The notes under the pieces were generated by a model that made no database searches, was not told the origin of the DNA, and saw nothing but the letters and a program-made list of their open reading frames with translations. The position numbers were made by a program, and so were the translations under genes. Positions 1 through 4,841 of a stretch of DNA of 6,005 nt are shown in pieces. The stretch covers positions 1 through 6,005 of the forward strand of contig SMXE01000071.1 of the NCBI GenBank assembly GCA_004357015.1. Direction: 5' to 3'. The DNA comes from Caldithrix sp. (GTDB lineage Bacteria; Zhuqueibacterota; Zhuqueibacteria; Oceanimicrobiales; Oceanimicrobiaceae). Positions within the stretch are counted from its first letter, which is position 1, and the number at the start of each line of letters is the position of its first letter.

Positions 1-297
1 GTGGTTTGCGTCAAATGCCTCGACGTCCCGGAAATCGAGAGAGTCCGCACCCGGCACAACCTTGACCAGCCAGTTTTCGCCGCCGTCGGTGGTCTTCAGA
101 AATTGTCCGCCCATTCCGCTGGCCCAGGCCACTGCGGAATTGACAGCGCTCAGGCCGCGCAAAGAGGCAGTGACCCCGCTATGTTGTGCTTGCCATTGAA
201 TCTGGAAATTCGTGGAGGCCCGGTCCGTTTCCTGTGTGAGTGTCTGCGCGCCGAATGTCAGCAGAATGGAAATCTTAGCGAATTGAACAGGTCTCAT
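1..297 (-). CDS. YCF48/BNR-repeat beta-propeller protein, N-terminal part (3' end outside window)
   Basis: The first 99 codons of a gene that leaves the window on the left. It starts with ATG at 297. After a short basic N-terminus (MRPVQFAK) and a hydrophobic stretch (ISILLTFGAQTL), which could be a Sec signal peptide, the sequence reads QWQAQHSGVTASLRGLSAVN, then AWASGMGGQFLKTTDGGENW, then VPGADSLDFRDVEAFDAN. The pattern SG..G...KT.DGG..W is the hallmark of YCF48/BNR (photosystem II stability factor-like) repeats, which form beta-propellers. In non-photosynthetic bacteria these are exported proteins of unknown role, often misnamed oxidoreductases. No good Shine-Dalgarno precedes the ATG. An in-frame GTG at 333 is a possible but less likely start, because it would put 12 polar residues before the signal-like stretch. 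I am confident of the family and not of any specific function. Confidence 0.85.
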   Translation of the reverse strand, partial: MRPVQFAKISILLTFGAQTLTQETDRASTNFQIQWQAQHSGVTASLRGLSAVNSAVAWASGMGGQFLKTTDGGENWLVKVVPGADSLDFRDVEAFDANH

Positions 298-375
298 AAG
301 CCAACCCCGGGTGAAAGATGTCGAGGACTGCACCTCGTCTTAATTTGATGTTTGTCCTGGCGTTTGCCGGAAAGT

Positions 376-472
376 TCCTCCCTTGGCCAAGGAGGACAGG
401 AGGGATTCGATGGGCGACCTGCGGTAAATAAAAGGTGACAAATCCTCCCTCTCCCTCCTTTGCGAAAGTAGG
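376..472. repeat. candidate REP-like paired-hairpin repeat
   Basis: Two GC-rich hairpins lie about 60 bases apart. The first is centred on CCTTGGCCAAGG (381-392), with a bulged extension into TCCTC on the left and GGAGGA on the right. The second is centred on CTTTGCGAAAG (458-468), with a one-mismatch extension CCT/AGG. GGAGGA (391-396) can also pair with TCCTCC (443-448), so the two could close one larger structure. The stretch AGGGATTCGATGGGCGA (401-417) recurs in reverse orientation, with a 3-base gap, at 5339-5352, which suggests a family of related intergenic sequences. Confidence 0.35.
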
Positions 473-518
473 AACTACGCTGGCAAATCCCGTTATTACT
501 GGCCTCTTCCTTCGTTTT

Positions 519-538
519 TTCTGCGGTTCGGCGCAGAA
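519..538. other. 7-bp stem hairpin downstream of glnS
   Basis: TTCTGCG (519-525) and CGCAGAA (532-538) pair perfectly around the six-base loop GTTCGG, about 40 bases beyond the glnS stop codon. In the direction of glnS transcription the stem is followed by AAAAAA, not by a T-run, so it is not a canonical intrinsic terminator. It may still protect the mRNA 3' end. Confidence 0.35.
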
Positions 539-577
539 TCCGCGCAAATCCGCGGCCCACTTTGAGAAGGTGGAAAG

Positions 578-2269
578 CTACTTTCCCTGCGCCTGCATCT
601 TTTCAATTTTTGCCCAAGCGTCCCGTAGCGGTACCGTGCGGTTGAATACAAGTTTGCCCTGGCCGGAATCTTTGCTGTCGACGCAGAAGTAGCCCAGCCG
701 CTCAAACTGGTAGCGCGCTCCAGCTTGTGCATCGGCCAGACTAGGTTCGAGTTTGCAGGCCGTAAGTTGTTCCAGAGAATTAGGGTTCAGGCATTCGTGG
801 AAATCTGCTTCTGCCGCAGGTTTGGGTTTGTCGAACAGACGGTCGTACAATCGGACTTCGGCATCGATGGCATGCGCCGCCGACACCCAGTGAATAGTAC
901 CCTTGACCTTACGCCCGCTTTGAACAGCGCCGCTTTTGGTCTCCGGGTCGTAGGTGCAGCGCAGCTCCACGACATCACCGTTGGCGTCCTTAACGGCTTC
1001 TTCGCACTTGATGATGTAGGCGTAGCGCAGACGTACTTCCCGACCGGGCGCGAGGCGGAAAAATTTCTTCGGCGGGTCTTCTTTGAAATCATCCTGCTCG
1101 ATGTACAGCACGCGCGAAAACGGCACCGTACGCGTGCCGGCGCTTTCGTCTTCCGGGTTGTTGATGGCGACCAATTTTTCCACTTGACCTTCGGGATAAT
1201 TCTTAATGACCAGTTTAAGCGGTCTCAGTACTGCCATGACGCGCGGCGCCAGTTTGTTCAAATCCTCGCGTACGCTGTGCTCCAGCATCGCTACATCCAC
1301 CATGCTGTCACGCTTGGCCACGCCGATGAGATCACAGAAGTTGCGGATGGATTTCGGCGTGTAGCCACGCCGCCGCAAGCCTGCAAGGGTCGGCATGCGT
1401 GGGTCGTCCCAACCGCTGACGTGGCCATCTTTCACTAATTGGTTGAAGATGCGTTTACTCATCACTGTGTAGCTGAGGTTGAGACGTGCGAATTCGATCT
1501 GCTGCGGGTGAAAGATGCCCAACTGATCGAGAAACCAGTCATAAAGCGGGCGATGGTCTTCGAATTCCAGCGTGCAGATGGAGTGCGTGATGCCTTCGAT
1601 GGAATCGGACTGGCCGTGTGCCCAGTCGTACATGGGGTAGATACACCACTTGTCACCGGTGCGGTGGTGTGACGCGTGCAAAATACGATATATCACCGGA
1701 TCGCGCAGGTTGAGGTTTGGCGAGCCCATGTCGATTTTAGCGCGCAACACTTTTGAGCCGTCCGAAAACTCACCTGTCCGCATACGATCGAGCAGATCAA
1801 GATTTTCCTCGATACTGCGGTTGTGGTGCGGACTCTCTTTGCCAGGTTCGGTGAGTGTGCCGCGGTACTGCCGGATTTCCTCGGCTGAAAGATCATCCAC
1901 ATAAGCCTTGCCGGCCTTGATCAGTTGGATGGCATATTCATAGAGTTGCTCAAAATAGTCAGAGGCATAAAACTCGCGCTCTCCCCAATCAAAGCCAAGC
2001 CAGCGGACGTCTTCTTTGATGGAGTTGACGTAAGCCGCTTCTTCTTTGGTTGGATTGGTATCGTCGAAGCGCAGGTTGCACGTGCCACCAAATTCCGCCG
2101 CCAGTCCAAAATTCAGGCAGATGGATTTGGCATGGCCGATATGCAGGAAACCGTTCGGTTCGGGCGGGAAACGGGTGTGGACACGGCCGTCATTCTTGTT
2201 GGTCTTGAGGTCGTCTTGAATGATGTTCCTGATAAAATTCGGAACGGGTTTTGATTCCGTAACGGACAT
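578..2269 (-). CDS. glnS: glutaminyl-tRNA synthetase
   Basis: GlnRS attaches glutamine to tRNA-Gln in the cytoplasm using ATP. The 563-residue product is close to the E. coli enzyme in length and aligns with it from end to end. Residues 31-50 hold the class I signature ([10 protein letters not shown] followed by HIGH at 43-46). Other family blocks are [10 protein letters not shown] (64-73), the YRGTL block (135-139), [12 protein letters not shown] (207-218) and the KMSKS-equivalent VMSKR (269-273), followed by [18 protein letters not shown]. The catalytic class Ic Rossmann domain covers roughly residues 27-335. The anticodon-binding beta-barrels follow at roughly 340-550, ending in [16 protein letters not shown] and [13 protein letters not shown]. 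The ATG at 2269 gives the same N-terminal length as known GlnRS and has AGAGAGGAA about 9 bases upstream. Nothing is truncated. A promoter and a leader of about 140 bases lie upstream. Confidence 0.99.
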   Translation of the reverse strand: MSVTESKPVPNFIRNIIQDDLKTNKNDGRVHTRFPPEPNGFLHIGHAKSICLNFGLAAEFGGTCNLRFDDTNPTKEEAAYVNSIKEDVRWLGFDWGEREFYASDYFEQLYEYAIQLIKAGKAYVDDLSAEEIRQYRGTLTEPGKESPHHNRSIEENLDLLDRMRTGEFSDGSKVLRAKIDMGSPNLNLRDPVIYRILHASHHRTGDKWCIYPMYDWAHGQSDSIEGITHSICTLEFEDHRPLYDWFLDQLGIFHPQQIEFARLNLSYTVMSKRIFNQLVKDGHVSGWDDPRMPTLAGLRRRGYTPKSIRNFCDLIGVAKRDSMVDVAMLEHSVREDLNKLAPRVMAVLRPLKLVIKNYPEGQVEKLVAINNPEDESAGTRTVPFSRVLYIEQDDFKEDPPKKFFRLAPGREVRLRYAYIIKCEEAVKDANGDVVELRCTYDPETKSGAVQSGRKVKGTIHWVSAAHAIDAEVRLYDRLFDKPKPAAEADFHECLNPNSLEQLTACKLEPSLADAQAGARYQFERLGYFCVDSKDSGQGKLVFNRTVPLRDAWAKIEKMQAQGK

Positions 2270-2278
2270 CGAAGGGGG

Positions 2279-2287
2279 TTCCTCTCT
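2279..2287 (-). promoter_or_regulatory. ribosome binding site of glnS
   Basis: On the minus strand the sequence AGAGAGGAA ends 9 bases before the ATG at 2269. It matches the Shine-Dalgarno core and supports that start codon. Confidence 0.6.
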
Positions 2288-2328
2288 AGTTTATCTCAAT
2301 CAAAGTGTTAGAATTCACCGCAGAAGGC

Positions 2329-2350
2329 ACAAAGTTGTTTTCATCTTTGT
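2329..2350. other. small hairpin in the glnS leader
   Basis: ACAAAG (2329-2334) and CTTTGT (2345-2350) can pair around a ten-base loop inside the predicted untranslated leader of glnS. Just beside it, on the minus strand, the leader reads CTTTGTGCCTTCTGCGGTGA. That resembles the widespread CTCTGTGCCTCTGTGGTGAA-type intergenic repeat I recall from environmental bacterial genomes. The resemblance is from memory only. Confidence 0.3.
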
Positions 2351-2416
2351 TTTGATCTCTCTGGATTTCAGCAATTGTGAAAATTTGAGTGTTCAAGATC
2401 GCTTTGAATGACTGCA

Positions 2417-2445
2417 AGTATAAGGCTTTTAAGGCAAAATCTCAA
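2417..2445 (-). promoter_or_regulatory. sigma70-type promoter of glnS
   Basis: On the minus strand, TTGAGA (2440-2445, five of six matches to the -35 consensus) is followed after exactly 17 bases by TATACT (2417-2422, five of six matches to the -10 consensus). Transcription would start near 2410, giving glnS a leader of about 140 bases. It is the best promoter match I found in the window, and it is correctly oriented with no gene between it and glnS. Confidence 0.6.
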
Positions 2446-2517
2446 TCAAAAAATACGATGCAGGTCTGTCGGTTGCAGGTTGTTTACAGAGGAGGAACTG
2501 GAATTAGATCGTGTACG

Positions 2518-2532
2518 GTCAAAAGGTTTGAC
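2518..2532. other. hairpin after the TAA at 2535-2537
   Basis: GTCAAA (2518-2523) and TTTGAC (2527-2532) form a perfect six-base stem with a three-base loop. It can be extended to AC/GT through one bulged G. It sits immediately downstream, in the minus direction, of the TAA closing the frame that continues past the small membrane gene. It has no T-run after it, so it is at most a weak terminator or a 3'-end structure. Confidence 0.3.
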
Positions 2533-2534
2533 GT

Positions 2535-2684
2535 TTACTGTACCGGTCTGAGCAGATAATGTGATACCTCTCGTTTTTCCAGATAGGAGAGCAGCTCAAA
2601 CAGCAGGTTCTGCACGGCGGCAAGTCTCTGATGAATGCTGGTGTCGAAGTTTTTTTGCGGGAACGGCGTTTCGCAGCGCGTTCA
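2535..2684 (-). other. in-frame 48-codon open stretch after the stop of the small membrane gene
   Basis: The TGA (2682-2684) that ends the small membrane gene is followed in the same frame by 48 sense codons and then TAA (2535-2537). The second part reads HQRLAAVQNLLFELLSYLEK and then REVSHYLLRPVQ, which looks like an amphipathic helix and more protein-like than the other two frames. It has no ATG of its own; the only internal start is GTG at the LAAVQ valine. It could be the rest of a longer gene cut by a nonsense mutation, a decayed separate gene, or chance. I do not call it a gene. I saw no selenocysteine-type context. Confidence 0.3.
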
Positions 2685-2939
2685 GTTTTGTTTGTTGGAA
2701 GTTCCCCGCTGGAATTGCTTGAAGCGCCAGACAAGCAGCCGCACGGCCGCAAGCAGCGGATAACCGAACATGGCGATCCCTTTGCCAAGAGACAGTTCAG
2801 CGGGTTTGAGTTCCGGACGTACGCTCATCGGGTAGCGCCAGCTTTTAGTAGCGTCGATGATGATGAGCCAGCCGGCAAACACCACCGCGAGCAGGATAAA
2901 CAATTCGCGAATGAGTAGCCGCTTGGTTTTGTCTTTCAT
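2682..2939 (-). CDS. small membrane protein of unknown function
   Basis: An 85-residue hydrophobic protein I cannot name. A basic N-terminus (MKDKTKRLLIRE) precedes a clear membrane helix at residues 13-28 (LFILLAVVFAGWLIII). A polar linker with SWRYPMSVRPELKPAEL follows, then a second hydrophobic segment at 55-72 (GIAMFGYPLLAAVRLLVW) and a basic tail. A hairpin of two membrane helices with both ends in the cytoplasm is plausible. The ATG at 2939 has no Shine-Dalgarno, and it lies inside one copy of the 9-bp direct repeat flanking the element at 2946-3120. Before that insertion it would have started 19 bases after the methyltransferase stop codon, so the two genes were probably co-transcribed. 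The reading frame stays open for 48 codons beyond its TGA. Confidence 0.75.
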   Translation of the reverse strand: MKDKTKRLLIRELFILLAVVFAGWLIIIDATKSWRYPMSVRPELKPAELSLGKGIAMFGYPLLAAVRLLVWRFKQFQRGTSNKQN

Positions 2940-3059
2940 TTTGGGTAACTATTCAGCTTTTGGCTGTTGGCCTCGAGCTTGCTGATAAAGTAAACTTTAA
3001 ACTTGTTTAACGATCTCAATCCCACCTTTCCCAATATTCAGAGTCCTGAGAGCTCTCAT
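2936..3059 (-). pseudogene. probable remnant of a four-helix-bundle (S23/IVS-type) protein gene
   Basis: From ATG at 3059 the minus strand reads MRALRTLNIGKGGIEIVKQV and then TAA (2997-2999). One frame over, from 2995, it reads VYFISKLEANSQKLNSYPK and then TGA (2936-2938). The first half resembles the N-terminus of four-helix-bundle proteins of the 23S rRNA intervening-sequence family, typically F-R-x-L-x-(V/I)-W-x-K-G-I-E-(L/I)-V-x-x-V-Y. The usual W is G here, which is one base change from TGG. The ISKLEANSQ part resembles the C-terminal tail that some members have. About 70-80 internal residues would be missing, so this is an internally deleted relic inside the inverted-repeat element. The family assignment rests on recalled patterns and needs a profile search. 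Confidence 0.4.
2937..2945. repeat. target-site duplication, left copy (CATTTTGGG)
   Basis: An exact nine-base direct repeat of 3121-3129. It abuts the left terminal inverted repeat of the element at 2946-3120. It contains the ATG (minus strand, 2937-2939) of the small membrane protein, so the insertion regenerated the start codon. Confidence 0.65.
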
Positions 3060-3120
3060 TGTGTGCAACCTACTTATGAGCGATGGCCAACAGCCAAATG
3101 CCAATAGCTGAATAGTTTAC
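2946..3120 (-). mobile_element. 175-bp MITE-like inverted-repeat element
   Basis: The left arm, 26 bases at 2947-2972, is the exact reverse complement of the right arm at 3085-3117, apart from one seven-base insertion, TGCCAAT (3099-3105), in the right arm. Its ends read TAACTATTCAGC on the left and GCTGAATAGTTTAC on the right. The arms are built of degenerate heptamers (GCCAACA, GCCAAAT, GCCAATA, GCTGAAT); the right arm has one unit more. The whole is flanked by exact nine-base copies of CATTTTGGG (2937-2945 and 3121-3129), as expected for a target duplication. The interior holds the palindrome TTAAACTTGTTTAA (2997-3010) and the likely four-helix-bundle gene relic. No transposase fits in 175 bases, so it would need one in trans. 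Orientation follows the relic. Confidence 0.65.
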
Positions 3121-3129
3121 CATTTTGGG
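3121..3129. repeat. target-site duplication, right copy (CATTTTGGG)
   Basis: An exact copy of 2937-2945, immediately outside the right end of the inverted-repeat element and 13 bases past the methyltransferase stop codon in the minus direction. Confidence 0.65.
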
Positions 3130-3142
3130 CGAGGGGCTTCGG

Positions 3143-3814
3143 TTATGCCTGTTTGCGGTATAAGGCATTCACCGTAATGCGATGGCCCTGCTCTGTTAAC
3201 ACCTTGACCGTTTCAGTAGCCACTATCGGAAACAGCCCATGATGCGCCATTTCAACATCCATCTCATTCGCTTCGAGCAGGAACAGCGGCCCGGACGAAA
3301 AGCCTTCGTACACATGCGGCTTGTCCGGAACAGGCTGCAGCTTCCTGCCGTTTGGCGCGGATTTTGGACTGAAATTCGCAATCAGTAGCTGGCCGCCAGG
3401 CGTCAGAATTCGCACGGTCTGTTGCACCGCTTCATCCCATTGCCGCTGGTCTTGTGCGTTGTGATAGATGCCCAGCGCCACCACGAGATGGAATGAATTC
3501 TCGGGGAAATCTTGCAAATCTTCCATCGTGCCCGGCCGTACCCGCTTCTCGGTTTCTTCGGGTCCCAGGATTGCAGCGACGCGCTCCCGCGTTTTTTCAA
3601 CCATAGGTAGAGAGGCATCGACTGCATAGACATCAAATTTGCGCTTGGCGAGCACCTCCGTATTTCTGCCCCCGGCGCAACCGAGGTCCAGCACGCGCGT
3701 TTCCTCGGGATGCGGATACCTGCTTATCAACTTGAGCAATCGTTTGTCTGCCTCCCGGGCAGCAAACTTTTCGACTTGTTCCGGTTGCTCCCAGAAGGGG
3801 TGAACCTTGGTCAT
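3143..3814 (-). CDS. class I SAM-dependent methyltransferase
   Basis: A cytoplasmic enzyme expected to move a methyl group from S-adenosylmethionine to an unknown acceptor. Counting from ATG at 3814 (223 residues), the glycine-rich SAM-binding motif I VLDLGCAGGRN lies at 41-51. The acidic residue of motif II follows in VYAVDAS at 62-68. The motif IV-like strand is FHLVVALGIYHN at 108-119, and the post-motif strand RILTPGGQLLIANF is at 135-148. This is the usual order for a Methyltransf_11/25-type Rossmann fold. Three codons upstream is an in-frame GTG (3823). I prefer the ATG because AAAGGTG ends six bases before it, whereas the GTG is itself part of that Shine-Dalgarno. The substrate cannot be read from the sequence or its neighbours. 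The small membrane protein gene downstream may have formed one unit with it before the inverted-repeat element inserted. Confidence 0.93.
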   Translation of the reverse strand: MTKVHPFWEQPEQVEKFAAREADKRLLKLISRYPHPEETRVLDLGCAGGRNTEVLAKRKFDVYAVDASLPMVEKTRERVAAILGPEETEKRVRPGTMEDLQDFPENSFHLVVALGIYHNAQDQRQWDEAVQQTVRILTPGGQLLIANFSPKSAPNGRKLQPVPDKPHVYEGFSSGPLFLLEANEMDVEMAHHGLFPIVATETVKVLTEQGHRITVNALYRKQA

Positions 3815-3819
3815 TGGAG

Positions 3820-3897
3820 TCACCTTTGTTGCTGTGGTATCGGTTCAGAGAGCATTCCAACATGCGGCCGATGCATAAATTGCGAACCGTTATTCAT
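3820..3897 (-). CDS. candidate 25-codon leader ORF before the methyltransferase
   Basis: From ATG at 3897, with AGGGG seven bases upstream, a short frame begins MNNGSQFMHRPH and ends EPIPQQQR then TGA at 3820-3822. The stop overlaps the Shine-Dalgarno of the methyltransferase and lies five bases before its ATG at 3814, so translation of the two could be coupled. I recognise no homologue. A larger frame in the same phase can be extended upstream to 4119, but that part has no recognisable protein character. It is also possible that this is a chance ORF in an ordinary leader. Confidence 0.25.
   Translation of the reverse strand: MNNGSQFMHRPHVGMLSEPIPQQQR
3821..3827 (-). promoter_or_regulatory. 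ribosome binding site deciding the methyltransferase start
   Basis: AAAGGTG on the minus strand lies six bases before ATG 3814. It overlaps the alternative GTG start at 3823, which would then have no binding site of its own. It also overlaps the TGA of the candidate leader ORF. Confidence 0.55.
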
Positions 3898-4169
3898 GTC
3901 GGCACCCCTGGCCGTATTCTTTTTGTAAATGTTTCGCGGTACTAATCTTGAGACACCCAACAACCCTACGAATGCCAACCAGGGCAAAGTGCCAGATAAT
4001 CGAAAACAATCAAGGAATTCGTCGCGCCGGAGTGAGTTTGGCGCAGGGGCATTTGCCTGCACTTTGCACGCGTATAATGGGTGAAAGGTCTTGCTATCTG
4101 TCATTGAAGGAAGGGACAATCGGCATCAGTTTAGGGTCCGGATTGCTTATGTTTGTTCGGCGGAACCGG
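3898..4169. other. intergenic stretch without a convincing gene
   Basis: Between the candidate leader ORF and the stop codon of the seven-helix membrane protein I see no supported gene, RNA or terminator. A perfect TATAAT lies on the plus strand at 4073-4078, but the nearest -35-like sequence (TTTGCC, 4052-4057) is only 15 bases away, and no plus-strand gene follows. The methyltransferase promoter should lie in this stretch, but I could not pick one with confidence. Confidence 0.4.
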
Positions 4170-4817
4170 CTACGTATCCAGCGCACGCCGCAAACCTGCG
4201 ACCAGCATCAAGACGCCGACCATCTGTGCCAGGTGAAAGACGCCATTGTGGTCAAACTGCCAGACCATGGTGAATGTTACTGCCTTGCTGGCCTGCAGTG
4301 CAGCCGCAATCAGTGTGAGCAGCACCCCTGCTGTCATAAACGCTGCGCCGCCAAGCTTGCGTCGTATGGTAAGCTGAAGATAGATGGTAAGGGCAATGAG
4401 CATGGCGATGGCTTCGTAAATCACAAATATGAGAAACGACCCGCTGGCGATTTGTGTGACTGCAAAAAACGCCACCCCGACGCCGATCATGATTGGCAGC
4501 GCCCTTTTTGCTGTTCTCTGTCCGGAACGGTCGTAGAGTGCGCCCACCACAAACAGCGCAATGGTCAAACCAAGGGCGAGATTGAGCGGCTGCCACAGGA
4601 GCCGGTTTGTGGCGGGCGTCATGTCGAAGCCATGGGCCACTGCGCCCAGACCGCTGGCGAAGCTTAGCATGGCGAATGTTGCCGCCCACAGATTTGCTTT
4701 CCAGGAATCGGCTGAGCGCAGCCGCAGCAGGTAGATAACAGCCCCGAAAGCTAACACGGCCAGAATCAGGTCGGTTGCGGCGGTGGTAAGTTCGGTTGGT
4801 ATTTCGTTAAATTTCAT
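4170..4817 (-). CDS. seven-helix integral membrane protein of unknown function
   Basis: A 215-residue protein with seven strongly hydrophobic segments at about residues 13-32, 43-63, 78-95, 105-123, 127-149, 156-176 and 194-212. The loops are short and the linkers basic (RLRSADSWK, DRSGQRTAKR, TIRRK). Polar residues near the membrane stand out: H62 and D65 in AHGFD at the end of helix 2, E135 in helix 5, and D189, H190 and H195 in FDHNGVFH at the start of helix 7. That arrangement recalls seven-helix putative hydrolases of the CREST (ceramidase/PAQR-like) superfamily and related uncharacterised families. I offer it as a structural resemblance, not an assignment. The gene starts 24 bases after the DUF1353 frame and is probably co-transcribed with it. 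A weak AGAG Shine-Dalgarno lies seven bases before the ATG at 4817. Confidence 0.9.
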   Translation of the reverse strand: MKFNEIPTELTTAATDLILAVLAFGAVIYLLRLRSADSWKANLWAATFAMLSFASGLGAVAHGFDMTPATNRLLWQPLNLALGLTIALFVVGALYDRSGQRTAKRALPIMIGVGVAFFAVTQIASGSFLIFVIYEAIAMLIALTIYLQLTIRRKLGGAAFMTAGVLLTLIAAALQASKAVTFTMVWQFDHNGVFHLAQMVGVLMLVAGLRRALDT

Positions 4818-4841
4818 CTTCCATCTCTATATTTTTTTAGG

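Larger units (their letters stand above)
298..577. other. intergenic spacer with GC-rich hairpin-forming sequences
   Basis: This spacer lies between the glnS stop codon and the start of the YCF48-like gene. I see no convincing gene in it; the open frames crossing it have no recognisable protein character. It holds the perfect 12-base palindrome CCTTGGCCAAGG (381-392) with partly paired TCCTC/GGAGGA flanks. It also holds a second imperfect hairpin, with stem CTTT-GCG-AAAG (458-468) extended by CCT/AGG, and the hairpin at 519-538. The repeated TCCTCC/GGAGGA strings suggest a dispersed intergenic repeat, but a genome search would be needed to show that. I found no clear sigma70 promoter for the YCF48-like gene. 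Confidence 0.5.
2294..2450. repeat. 11-base direct repeat bracketing the glnS leader
   Basis: TCTCAATCAAA occurs at 2294-2304 and again at 2440-2450 (TTTGATTGAGA on the minus strand). The distal copy contains the -35 hexamer of the predicted glnS promoter. The proximal copy lies just upstream of the ribosome binding site. This may be coincidence in an AT-rich stretch, or a pair of protein-binding sites. Confidence 0.3.

Noticed and set aside
1..348. Plus-strand open frame at the left edge
   Set aside because: The opposite strand encodes a clear YCF48/BNR repeat protein.
519..538. Intrinsic terminator for glnS
   Set aside because: The stem is followed by A residues, not T residues, in the glnS direction, so only the hairpin itself is reported.
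725..1438. Long plus-strand open frame of 237 codons
   Set aside because: It lies wholly antisense to glnS, whose full protein matches GlnRS residue by residue, and its translation has no recognisable family.
2682..2684. TGA read as selenocysteine in the small membrane gene
   Set aside because: No selenoprotein family fits, the residues around it show no redox motif, and I saw no convincing SECIS-like hairpin just after it.
2519..2788. Minus-strand frame of 89 codons overlapping the small membrane gene
   Set aside because: Its translation is low-complexity Cys/Ser/Arg-rich. The overlapping frame encodes clear membrane helices.
3841..3889. Inverted repeat CGGTTC ... GAACCG before the methyltransferase
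   Set aside because: A six-base stem with a 37-base loop is easily found by chance and has no further pairing inside.
4052..4078. Plus-strand promoter with a perfect TATAAT, possibly for an antisense RNA
   Set aside because: The best -35 match, TTTGCC, is poor and only 15 bases away. No plus-strand gene or RNA structure follows.
3820..4119. Minus-strand frame of 99 codons running up to the methyltransferase
   Set aside because: Its upstream two thirds have no recognisable protein character and no ribosome binding site at 4119. Only its last 25 codons, with their own AGGGG, were kept as a weak candidate.
3948..4667. Plus-strand open frame of 239 codons
   Set aside because: It lies mostly antisense to the seven-helix membrane protein. 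Its translation is rich in Cys, His and Arg with no domain, which is typical of a shadow frame of a hydrophobic gene.
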